Shown piece after piece: positions 54,173 through 61,816 of a stretch of DNA of 64,000 nt. Below the pieces are notes generated by a model that worked only from the letters and a program-made list of their open reading frames with translations, searched no databases and was not told the origin of the DNA. This stretch comes from Pseudomonadales bacterium. Its GTDB lineage: Bacteria > Pseudomonadota > Gammaproteobacteria > Pseudomonadales > Ketobacteraceae. Where the stretch lies: contig PAPM01000025.1 of the NCBI GenBank assembly GCA_002708905.1, forward strand, positions 124,001 through 188,000, given 5' to 3'. How positions within the stretch are numbered: position 1 is the stretch's first letter; each line of letters begins with the position of its first letter. The translations under genes were made by a program, and so were the position numbers.

Positions 54173-54610
54173 CTACACTTCCAGCATGAACGTCACCGGG
54201 CCATCGTTGGTGAGGGATACTTTCATATCCGCACCAAACCGTCCGGTGGCCACGTCCGCGACTTTGTGCCTAGCCTGGGCCACAAAATATTGGTACAACT
54301 CGTTTCCCAACTGGGGCGAGGCCCCGGAAGAAAAACTGGGACGCATGCCTTTGGCCGTATCCGCCACCAGAGTGAATTGGGAAACCACCAGCAGGCCACC
54401 CCCTACATCCAGCAACGAGCGATTCATCTTGCCCTGGTCGTCCTCAAAAATTCGGTAGTTGATCACCTTGTGCAGCAGCTTGTCTGCCCGGGCGCAGTCG
54501 TCATCCTTTTCCACCCCCAGCAACAGCAGGATGCCACGTTCAATACTACCAACCGTTTCTCCGGCCACCACCACACTGGCGCTGGTGACTCGCTGAATCA
54601 GTCCTTTCAC
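54173..54610 (-). CDS. dtd: D-aminoacyl-tRNA deacylase
   Basis: A 145-aa enzyme that removes D-amino acids (and glycine) from mischarged tRNA. The active-site motifs are SQFTL (about 77-81) and NDGPVT near the end (GPVTF, giving the cross-subunit Gly-cisPro). It overlaps the upstream glucosaminidase gene by 4 bp (ATGA). Confidence 0.97.
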   Translation of the reverse strand: MKGLIQRVTSASVVVAGETVGSIERGILLLLGVEKDDDCARADKLLHKVINYRIFEDDQGKMNRSLLDVGGGLLVVSQFTLVADTAKGMRPSFSSGASPQLGNELYQYFVAQARHKVADVATGRFGADMKVSLTNDGPVTFMLEV

Positions 54611-55515
54611 ACGTCCTCCCCAACCGGTTCCAGCAATATCGCTTTGGTATCGCGTAAATACGCCTTATCCACTTCCCTCAACTGATTAACCCGGATCAGC
54701 GCCCGCAATTCCTTCACGTAGGCTTCACCCCGTTCAGAGTATTTCATCAAACCGGCCGCCAGCGCCGTGCCGGACACAGCCTGGTTATCTTTACGGGCCC
54801 GGGCACGGAGCTGTCGCAGCTCAGCGTAGGCCTGGTGGGTGTTGAGATTATGCATGTAAGCGGTAATGGATTCGAAAGGGGTTCTGAAGGCTTTAATGCC
54901 ATAGTTGCCCAACTCGGTGCGTACCCGCTCTGGGACGATGGCATCTTCACCCCAGGTCCATTGGCCAAACAGTGCATTGCCCTCGCTGGCAAACCGTGAG
55001 GTACCCCAGCCGCTTTCAATCGCCGCCTGGGCCATGGCCAGAGAGGCGGGCACCACATCCACCCGCTCCAGTAACGAGGAAAAGGCCTTAGCATCGCTGT
55101 AGGAAACGGGTGCGGCGACCCTATATTCCCGGGCAATACCCTCCAGCTGCTGCAAATCCTCAGCAGACCAGGTTTTAACTTGCCTCATGCCTTCAATAAA
55201 AGCCCGTTGACGGGCGATGGTCTCATTGGCACGCAACACCATCGGCGCCAGCATAAAGAAAAAGTAGCGTTTCTTGTCGGCAGTGGACAACTCCCCGGCA
55301 TATTGGGTACGCCAGCGATCCGGGATATTCAGCAGATAAACCCGGGGCACACTGCGGTCCCCTGTTTGCCAATTCTCAAGCGAATAATTAATGCTGTGGA
55401 AGAAGCGAACCACTTCGTCCGGCTTGCTGAACGTCAGGTGCTCCCAACCGCGATCAGCCGCCTGCACCTGCGCACTGATGAAAAAGAGAAGAAGACTTAG
55501 GGAAAATGATTTCAT
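54607..55515 (-). CDS. Bax-like exported N-acetylglucosaminidase family protein
   Basis: A 302-aa protein with a signal peptide ([19 protein letters not shown]) and a glucosaminidase domain. The catalytic Glu is in [16 protein letters not shown], followed by GNALFGQW and [15 protein letters not shown], as in Bax. It probably trims peptidoglycan in the periplasm. The start at 55515 makes the signal peptide N-terminal; alternative in-frame ATG (55536, 55530) and TTG (55548) codons are upstream, none with a good SD. A perfect hairpin lies over these starts. Confidence 0.85.
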   Translation of the reverse strand: MKSFSLSLLLFFISAQVQAADRGWEHLTFSKPDEVVRFFHSINYSLENWQTGDRSVPRVYLLNIPDRWRTQYAGELSTADKKRYFFFMLAPMVLRANETIARQRAFIEGMRQVKTWSAEDLQQLEGIAREYRVAAPVSYSDAKAFSSLLERVDVVPASLAMAQAAIESGWGTSRFASEGNALFGQWTWGEDAIVPERVRTELGNYGIKAFRTPFESITAYMHNLNTHQAYAELRQLRARARKDNQAVSGTALAAGLMKYSERGEAYVKELRALIRVNQLREVDKAYLRDTKAILLEPVGEDV

Positions 55516-55553
55516 ACGCTTTGCATCCATGGCCATCGCACGATGCAAAGCGT
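55516..55553 (-). promoter_or_regulatory. Hairpin over the start region of the glucosaminidase gene
   Basis: ACGCTTTGCAT (55516-55526) and ATGCAAAGCGT (55543-55553) are perfect 11-bp arms with a 16-nt loop holding the palindrome ATGGCCAT. It ends exactly one base before the preferred ATG, so a folded mRNA would cover the ribosome site. Confidence 0.5.
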
Positions 55554-55584
55554 AGAAGATTCAGAGGGGAACAATCAAGCAGGA

Positions 55585-56409
55585 TTAGTGTTCCATCGTG
55601 GTGGACGCTACTGCACCTGCCGACAGGGACACATCCAGGTCCTCATACAGATGGGTAATGGCATCCATACGCTTCAGCATTCCACTGGTGGTCACCGAGA
55701 TCACATGGGGAACATAGTTGCCGTCTTCCAGTTGCTCAAACCCGGTGTTGGAGAAATCCCACTGAGCCCGAACTTTTTTCAACGCTTCGTTAATATCGTT
55801 GGTGTTCTTGTTGAATGCCGTCAAAGTCTCCAGTCCGGCCCCGTACTCCCGCTTGGCCTTTTCAAATTCAGCAACGAACTCAGCATCGCGGAAACCCCAG
55901 GCATGGGCAAAGTAATAGGCGGCAATGCGCTGGGACAGCATGCGCTGACGACCAGAGGTGTTCACCATTTTCGCTGATTTACGGCCGGCAAACGCCTCCA
56001 GCTCCAACACCACCTGGTGGCAGGCGGCCAGAATGGCATTATTGCGGTCCAGAATTTTTGCTGCGTTGTCGCGACTGACTTTGCCGATGGCCAAGGACCG
56101 ATATTCAAACCACAGATCTTCCACTTTCGACAGGGAAGCGCTGATTTGCTTGGAAGGAGCGTATTCCGTCAGCTCCTGGAACTGCTCTTCAAACAGCGCA
56201 ACGCTGCGATCCAGTTCCTCCCTGGCACGCACCACGTCCACTTCCAGTCCCAGGGCCAGATAGTTCTTCATGATATTCTGGGTGAGCATGCGTTGGCGAC
56301 CGGCCTTGTTCAAAGCCGACCCCATTGTGAGCACTTCAGCAAAAGCCTGCACCGAAAAAATACACAGGAATAGAGCGATAACAGAGGAATACAAAGTATT
56401 ACGAGGCAT
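55585..56409 (-). CDS. Exported protein with two PilJ-type nitrate/nitrite sensor-like domains, no signalling output
   Basis: A 274-aa protein. A signal peptide (about 1-24) is followed by two copies of the type IV pili methyl-accepting-protein N-terminal motif: NKAGRQRMLTQNIMKNY (about 34-50) and NTSGRQRMLSQRIAAYY (about 150-166). These repeats are usually the periplasmic helical sensor of PilJ, NarX-like kinases or cyclases. Here there is no transmembrane segment after the signal and no cytoplasmic domain, so it is a free periplasmic binding protein. It stands 69 bp upstream of the glucosaminidase gene on the same strand. Confidence 0.8.
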   Translation of the reverse strand: MPRNTLYSSVIALFLCIFSVQAFAEVLTMGSALNKAGRQRMLTQNIMKNYLALGLEVDVVRAREELDRSVALFEEQFQELTEYAPSKQISASLSKVEDLWFEYRSLAIGKVSRDNAAKILDRNNAILAACHQVVLELEAFAGRKSAKMVNTSGRQRMLSQRIAAYYFAHAWGFRDAEFVAEFEKAKREYGAGLETLTAFNKNTNDINEALKKVRAQWDFSNTGFEQLEDGNYVPHVISVTTSGMLKRMDAITHLYEDLDVSLSAGAVASTTMEH

Positions 56410-56450
56410 GAGTTACATCCTTAACTTCAAAACTGCACATTTACGGAGCA

Positions 56451-56486
56451 ACTAGCAATTAATTGGCCAATATTAATTTGTCTAGT
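56451..56486 (-). promoter_or_regulatory. AT-rich imperfect dyad upstream of the PilJ-domain gene
   Basis: Outer ACTAG/CTAGT arms enclose CAATTAAT...ATTAATTTG around a central TTGGCCAA. It lies 42-77 bp before the start and could be an operator. No other feature is seen in the 190-bp intergenic region. Confidence 0.35.
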
Positions 56487-56599
56487 TGAACCGAACTCCC
56501 TTACAGAATCAGTAAAGAATGGAGTAACGCTAACCGCAATGTCGATGACGAAGGCTGTGACTTGGTTATCAGTGGAAAGGCGATCTGCTTCCGCAGAAT

Positions 56600-57559
56600 T
56601 CAGGCACGACTGTTTTGTTTAAGGGCCATTTCGTCAGTCGCTTTGATCAGGGCATTCACGATACCGGGCTCCATGCTGGAATGCCCCGCATCCCGGATAA
56701 TGTTTAATTCCGAGTTTAACCAGTTGCGGTGCAGCTCCTGAGCTTGATCCATCGGGCAGATCATGTCGTAACGGCCATGCACAATGATGCCGGGAATATC
56801 CTGAATCACGGACATGTTGTCCAGGATCTGGTTCTCTTCGATGAAGGAGTTGTTAATAAAGTAATGTACTTCGATTTTCGACAGGCTGAGGGCCGTATGC
56901 CCATCGGTAAACTGACCCAGTACGCTTTGATTTGGTCGCAGAGTCGCGCAACTGCCCTCCCATGCCGACCAGGCTTTGGCAGCCCCCATGCGCTGCAATT
57001 CGTTTTCGCCGTTCAGCAGGCGATGGTATCCAGCCAGCACATCGTCGTATTGCTGGCCTTTCAGGGGCTTCAGCAACTCTTCCCAATGATCTGGGAAAAT
57101 GCGGTTCGCTCCGTCCCGATAGAACCAGTCGATATCCTTTTTCCGGCACAGGAAAATACCCCGCAGAATCATTCCCAGTACCCGCTCCGGATGAGCCTGC
57201 GCATAGAGCAATGCCAATGTGGAGCCCCAGGAACCACCAAACAACACCCATTTATCAATACCCAGATTTTCGCGGATCGTTTCCATATCCCGGATCAGAT
57301 CCTGGGTGCAGTTGTTCTTCAAACTGGCATGTGGTGTAGAACGGCCACAGCCACGCTGGTCAAACAGCACAATTCGATACTTTTCCGGATCAAAGAAACG
57401 CCGGTGGAATACCTCGCAACCGGCACCCGGCCCACCGTGCAGGAAGACGACAGGCAAGCCATTCGGATTGCCGCATTCTTCGACATACAGTCGATGGGGC
57501 ATATCAACGATGATACTGTGTTCTTTGTAGGGTTTTATTTCTGGGTACAGTACCTGCAT
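56600..57559 (-). CDS. pip: Prolyl iminopeptidase
   Basis: A 319-aa alpha/beta-hydrolase of the S33 family that removes N-terminal proline. It has the oxyanion HGGPGAG, DQRGCGRS, the nucleophile elbow GGSWGSTLAL (Ser), the acid in YDMICP and the His in DAGHSS. Length fits the family. In Pseudomonas, pip follows dtd; here two genes lie between. Confidence 0.96.
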   Translation of the reverse strand: MQVLYPEIKPYKEHSIIVDMPHRLYVEECGNPNGLPVVFLHGGPGAGCEVFHRRFFDPEKYRIVLFDQRGCGRSTPHASLKNNCTQDLIRDMETIRENLGIDKWVLFGGSWGSTLALLYAQAHPERVLGMILRGIFLCRKKDIDWFYRDGANRIFPDHWEELLKPLKGQQYDDVLAGYHRLLNGENELQRMGAAKAWSAWEGSCATLRPNQSVLGQFTDGHTALSLSKIEVHYFINNSFIEENQILDNMSVIQDIPGIIVHGRYDMICPMDQAQELHRNWLNSELNIIRDAGHSSMEPGIVNALIKATDEMALKQNSRA

Positions 57560-57754
57560 TCAATATCACTCCAACCCGGATATGGACTAACTGTAGCGTA
57601 ATACGCCTTCAGCTGAAAGCAGATACGGTATAAATCAAACAGTTAGACGTGTAGCGAAGAGGAGAGCCGGTGGTTAATTCCCCGCGGTCAGTTTCTGCGG
57701 TACGATAGCCGCCTCCCTGGTGCAGCCTGTCTTCAGCCTCCGGTACCCATCATC

Positions 57755-58915
57755 ATGACTGATTCAGCCTTGCTGCGTTTGCAGTTGGCAGTATTCGCGC
57801 TGGTGTCAGCGTGCTTTACCAACATTTACATCACCCAGCCGGTTCTGCCGGTGTTGCAACAGGAGTTCGACGCCTCCAGCGCCACCGTATCCTTTACCAT
57901 TTCGGCCGTGGTGTTGGGTATTGCATTAGCCAACCTGCCCTTCGGCGTTCTGGCTGATCGCCTGCCCATACGTCCGATAATCGCCTGTGGTGTCGCGGCC
58001 ATATTGCTGGGAGGACTGGTCTGTGTGCTCACGGATAACCTGTGGCTGTTGATCGCCGGACGCTTTCTGCAAGGCCTTTTTGTGCCAGCGCTTACCACCT
58101 GCATAGCGGCCTACCTGGCCAAGGCTCTGCCCCCGGCCAGGCTCAATGTGGTGATGGGCTATTATGTTTCTGCCACGGTAATTGGCGGGATGGGAGGACG
58201 TTTACTGGGCGGCTGGATCCATCCGCCTCTGCACTGGCGTTATGCGTTCGTGTCGGCCGGTGTATTTCTCCTGCTGGCCAGTATCATGGCCCTGCGAACC
58301 CTCCCGCGGCAATCCATAAACAAAGGTTCCCAGGTTGCCATCGGCTTCCGGGAACTCTTGTTCCGTAAGGACCTGCTGGCACTGTTTCTCTGTGGAGCCG
58401 GTGGTTTTGCCCTGTTCTCATCCACCTTCAACTATCTCCCCTTCCGCTTGAGTGAGCCGGCGTTCAGCTTCAGTACCGAACAAATCACCCTGGTGTACCT
58501 GGTCTACATCATGGGTATTTTTATGGGTCCGACGGCAGGACGCATCGCCAATCGGGTTGGCAACGGCACCACCCTGTTGCTCGGCACTGCGGTTCTGGCA
58601 GTTGCTCTGGGATGTCTGCTGATTGCCTCCGCCTGGGCCATTGTGGTGGGGCTGATTCTGATGTGTGCCGGATTCTTTACCGTCCACGCCGGAGCTGTGG
58701 GGGCGATTAATCGCAAGTTATCCGGCGGGCAGGGTCGGGCCAATGCGCTTTACGTTCTGTTTTATTACGTTGGTGGATGGGCCGGTATTACCCTTTCCGG
58801 TTTCGCCTACACCCATAGCGGCTGGGAAGCCGTCATGGGCTTGTCGTTCCTGCTGTTGTTGATCCTGGTAAACGCGGGAATCAGCGAGCGGCGCTATGCA
58901 GTAAAGCCGGATTAA
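57755..58915 (+). CDS. MFS transporter (YnfM-like)
   Basis: A 386-aa protein with twelve predicted helices. The helix 2-3 motif LADRLPIRP and the start ITQPVLPVLQQEF resemble the YnfM/arabinose-efflux-like group. Substrate unknown; a drug or metabolite exporter is likely. Its last 4 bp overlap the convergent SDR gene. Confidence 0.9.
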   Translation: MTDSALLRLQLAVFALVSACFTNIYITQPVLPVLQQEFDASSATVSFTISAVVLGIALANLPFGVLADRLPIRPIIACGVAAILLGGLVCVLTDNLWLLIAGRFLQGLFVPALTTCIAAYLAKALPPARLNVVMGYYVSATVIGGMGGRLLGGWIHPPLHWRYAFVSAGVFLLLASIMALRTLPRQSINKGSQVAIGFRELLFRKDLLALFLCGAGGFALFSSTFNYLPFRLSEPAFSFSTEQITLVYLVYIMGIFMGPTAGRIANRVGNGTTLLLGTAVLAVALGCLLIASAWAIVVGLILMCAGFFTVHAGAVGAINRKLSGGQGRANALYVLFYYVGGWAGITLSGFAYTHSGWEAVMGLSFLLLLILVNAGISERRYAVKPD

Positions 58916-59700
58916 TGCTGCCAGGCACCGCCGCCCACCAACGAAACACCGCCATCCAAAGCCACCACGTGACCGGTCATGTAAGCACTGACCGGTGTGC
59001 ACAACATCAATGCCATCTCAGCCATCTCCTGCACGTTGGTCACCCGTTGCAACGGGATGCGCTGTTTAAGAGTTTCACCGCCATCCTCAGACATGAACAG
59101 ATTGCCACCCACGGTATCCGCTACATAACCGGGAGAAAGGCCGTTTACCCGCACCCCTCTCGGGCCCCATTCAATGGCCAGGGTTTTGATCAGCATTTCT
59201 ATACCCGCCTTGGCAGAACAGGCATGCGTTTGGAAAGGCATTGGATTCACCGCTTGTGGCGCAGAGATCGCAATCAGGCTGACATCCGCTTCTGTAAAAT
59301 GCTCACTGCAAGCACGAAACGTATTGAAGGTACCTTTCAGATCGATATCAATAACTGAGCCAAAGCCGTTGGCACTAAGACTGACCGCTGGTGCAATGAA
59401 ATTTCCGGCAGCTCCGGCAATGACGATGCTGTAGGAGCCAAAGACTTCAGCCCCTTTCGCGGCTGCAGCTGCCAGTGCATCATAGTCCCGCACATCAGCT
59501 GAGCATCCCAGAGCCCGGCCACCTTCCGCCTCGATCTCCGCCTGGGTCGCATCCAGCTTTTCCTGCCGCCGACCGACCATTACAACATTGGCCCCATGAC
59601 GGGCAAAGTGCAGGGCAATGCCCTTGTTGATGCCGCTACCGGCTCCAGTGATTAGTGCCGTTTTACCCTGCAATTGGTTAGGTTGGAATACGCTGGACAT
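58912..59700 (-). CDS. 2,4-dienoyl-CoA reductase-like short-chain dehydrogenase
   Basis: A 262-aa SDR. The cofactor motif TGAGSGINKGIA and NNAG-position segment AGAAGNFIAPA are present. The usual catalytic Tyr of YxxxK is absent: the site reads THACSAK, like 2,4-dienoyl-CoA reductases, which use other residues. This enzyme class reduces dienoyl-CoA from unsaturated fatty-acid beta-oxidation with NADPH. The start at 59700 is preferred over 59715 by N-terminal length. Confidence 0.85.
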   Translation of the reverse strand: MSSVFQPNQLQGKTALITGAGSGINKGIALHFARHGANVVMVGRRQEKLDATQAEIEAEGGRALGCSADVRDYDALAAAAAKGAEVFGSYSIVIAGAAGNFIAPAVSLSANGFGSVIDIDLKGTFNTFRACSEHFTEADVSLIAISAPQAVNPMPFQTHACSAKAGIEMLIKTLAIEWGPRGVRVNGLSPGYVADTVGGNLFMSEDGGETLKQRIPLQRVTNVQEMAEMALMLCTPVSAYMTGHVVALDGGVSLVGGGAWQH

Positions 59701-59774
59701 GCGCCACCTCATCATGTTGGTTTTGTTTTTGACAGCCCCAACACTACCAGCAAACGGAAAGCAGGATAATGACT

Positions 59775-59809
59775 AAAACAAGCAGGTCGCTGAGTTATCC
59801 AGCGACCTG
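59775..59809 (-). terminator. Intrinsic terminator after the lipoprotein gene
   Basis: On the minus strand CAGGTCGCTG and CAGCGACCTG form a 10-bp stem with a 7-nt loop, followed by CTTGTTTTAG. It would end the leftward transcript of the lipoprotein gene. Confidence 0.75.
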
Positions 59810-59843
59810 TGTGTCTGCGAGGAAAAACGACTGGTCTGAAACG

Positions 59844-61163
59844 TTAATAGCGAACCACTTTCACGACGTCGGGTTGTGAAACATCGTTTTCATCTTTCAT
59901 GCCGCAAACCTGGCTGACGGAAATCAGGCGCTTGCTGTCAATGTTAAACACATCCAGATTTTTACAGTGACCTTCTGTAGAACTCACAATGCTGACGCAA
60001 AGCGATCCGCACTGGGAATAGGTTTCCAGCCGTTTTGGCTCAAGCATCCAGCGGGTTTTGGTGCCACCGGCAGTGATAAAGTCATGATAGACGCGTTTGG
60101 TCACGTTGAAAGGTGTGCCCAGACTGGAGCCCAGCAAGAGCCCACCCACTTCCCCGGTCCACCCTTGAAAGCTGATTTGCACCAAGCCGTTATCGAACTG
60201 TTTCACATTCGAATAAGCGATATTCACCATATCCCCACCCCCGAGGTAGTGATAGGCCAACACACCTTCCGCATCAATTCTCAGCACATGCGCATTATCG
60301 AAAACCACCCCCAGCAATAGACTCAATTTTGCGTTGTCGCCCCAAAGCACAACGCTGCCATCAGGTCCAACGGACTTTCCATCCACCGTTTCCAGTTCGG
60401 AATTCTCGAAAGCCCACTGCTCAACGCCCGCTACATCCATGGTTCTTACGTTATGGTTGCTCTTGTTGAACAATACCGGGCGGCCGTTGGAATCACCGAT
60501 CAGTTCTTCATTGCTGCTGGTCACAACAAAGCGGCCCACTTCGCTCAACGCGGCATCATAGGAGATCACTTCCCGGCCCAAATCGGTTACCGCCTCAAGC
60601 ATCAGCCCTTCGTATCCAAATACGGCATTAACCGCCTGGGCTGTCAGGTTTACCAATTGGCTGCTGCCCGCAGCAAAATCGATTAACAACACCCACCCCA
60701 GATCTTCATAACTGCCGAACACGGCCAGCGGGCCACCCAGGACGGTACTCACGCCAGCGATGGGCCGGTCACCCATACCCATGCCGAGTGCAACCACATC
60801 AAACGGATTGATCTGGTGGGAATTGCTGTCGACCAGCCAAGAGTCGGCAAGCGTTGCTCCCACCAACAGCAATTGCTGATTGGGCAGGTCCACGGCTTGC
60901 TGGATATCAGTAACCGCCAGATCCACAACGGTCTCCAGCACGATTACACCGTCTGCATCATAGGTTGTCAGGTGAAGTCCGTCGTCTTGCTCAGAAAGGT
61001 GTACGGTATCGCCATTACCATCCGTCAGGACTTCATTCAACGCAGCGGGGTCAACCATTACGTAGGCCATCCATTGCGCCGAAGTTGCGAAGCATCCCAA
61101 TAGAAACAGAGAGAGGAAAACAGGTAAGGCCACCCTACGAGAAGAGATCAGACTTTTCATCAT
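59844..61163 (-). CDS. Large lipoprotein of unknown function
   Basis: A 439-aa protein with a lipoprotein signal (LSLFLLGC lipobox; Cys about 24) and no domain that I can name. The mature part is beta-rich with repeating blocks of aliphatic strands and D/G turns (TYDADGVIVLETVVDLAV, AFENSELETVDGKSVGPDGSV split in the original), which suggests a beta-propeller-like or repeat fold. A pair of cysteines near the C-terminus (QCGSLCVSI, SQVCGMKD) could form disulfides. It is monocistronic, with a terminator downstream. Confidence 0.65.
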   Translation of the reverse strand: MMKSLISSRRVALPVFLSLFLLGCFATSAQWMAYVMVDPAALNEVLTDGNGDTVHLSEQDDGLHLTTYDADGVIVLETVVDLAVTDIQQAVDLPNQQLLLVGATLADSWLVDSNSHQINPFDVVALGMGMGDRPIAGVSTVLGGPLAVFGSYEDLGWVLLIDFAAGSSQLVNLTAQAVNAVFGYEGLMLEAVTDLGREVISYDAALSEVGRFVVTSSNEELIGDSNGRPVLFNKSNHNVRTMDVAGVEQWAFENSELETVDGKSVGPDGSVVLWGDNAKLSLLLGVVFDNAHVLRIDAEGVLAYHYLGGGDMVNIAYSNVKQFDNGLVQISFQGWTGEVGGLLLGSSLGTPFNVTKRVYHDFITAGGTKTRWMLEPKRLETYSQCGSLCVSIVSSTEGHCKNLDVFNIDSKRLISVSQVCGMKDENDVSQPDVVKVVRY

Positions 61164-61302
61164 TATTCCTTTTTATAGTTTTATTAATTCACTCTATTTC
61201 GGATCTTGCCGCACAGCAGCACAGACAGCCGACATAACTACGCCTCAATCATTACCCTCTTTTATGGCAATATCAATAGGAGTTTTGCTACCAGCCCAAA
61301 AC

Positions 61303-61328
61303 AAAAAAGGGAAGCAATGCTTCCCTTT
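61303..61328 (-). terminator. Intrinsic terminator after the thioesterase gene
   Basis: AAAGGGAAGC and GCTTCCCTTT form a perfect stem around a 3-nt loop; on the minus strand a T-rich run TTTTTTGTTTTG follows. It ends the leftward carboxylase-thioesterase operon. Confidence 0.9.
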
Positions 61329-61356
61329 ATCTATGCTATCAGCAGACGCGATTGAG

Positions 61357-61815
61357 CTAAGGGTCCTGCTTCATCGCTGCGTACACCGCACCGAGCTTAA
61401 CCGCATCCTCATCGCCTTCACGGATCACCACATCAATGGATACCTTGACCCGCCCTTTACTCTCATAATCCTGCAGAATCCGCTCCCGCTGCTCTGCCGA
61501 GATGGTCGTTTGGGCCCTGAGGGTACCCCGCACCGGCTTGAGATACGCCACCTCACCCTTCGCCAGCCAGACACTGGGCAGGTGCCCGGCATCCATCAGC
61601 GTCAGGTGCAACGCACTCCACCCGGTCATGGCACCCACGCAATACAGGCTGCCGCCAAAAGCCGTGCCATGGGTATTCAGGTTAGGCTCCAGGGGCGCCT
61701 CCACCACAACGGTGGAGCCATCCCAGGAAATCACGTCGATGCCCATATGGGTAATCAGCGGCACCTGCTCCTTGAGCTTGGTGCGCACGTGATCGAGCTT
61801 ATCGACTGCCGCCAT
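61357..61815 (-). CDS. Thioesterase, YiiD C-terminal domain type
   Basis: A 152-aa hot-dog-fold protein resembling the C-terminal half of YiiD: NTHGTAFGGSLYCVGAMTGW and SVWLAKGEVAYLKPV. It probably hydrolyses an acyl-CoA or acyl-ACP. Its start is one base after the carboxylase stop (TGAAATG), so it is cotranscribed and may act on the carboxylation product or its precursor. Confidence 0.85.
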   Translation of the reverse strand: MAAVDKLDHVRTKLKEQVPLITHMGIDVISWDGSTVVVEAPLEPNLNTHGTAFGGSLYCVGAMTGWSALHLTLMDAGHLPSVWLAKGEVAYLKPVRGTLRAQTTISAEQRERILQDYESKGRVKVSIDVVIREGDEDAVKLGAVYAAMKQDP

Positions 61816-61816
61816 T

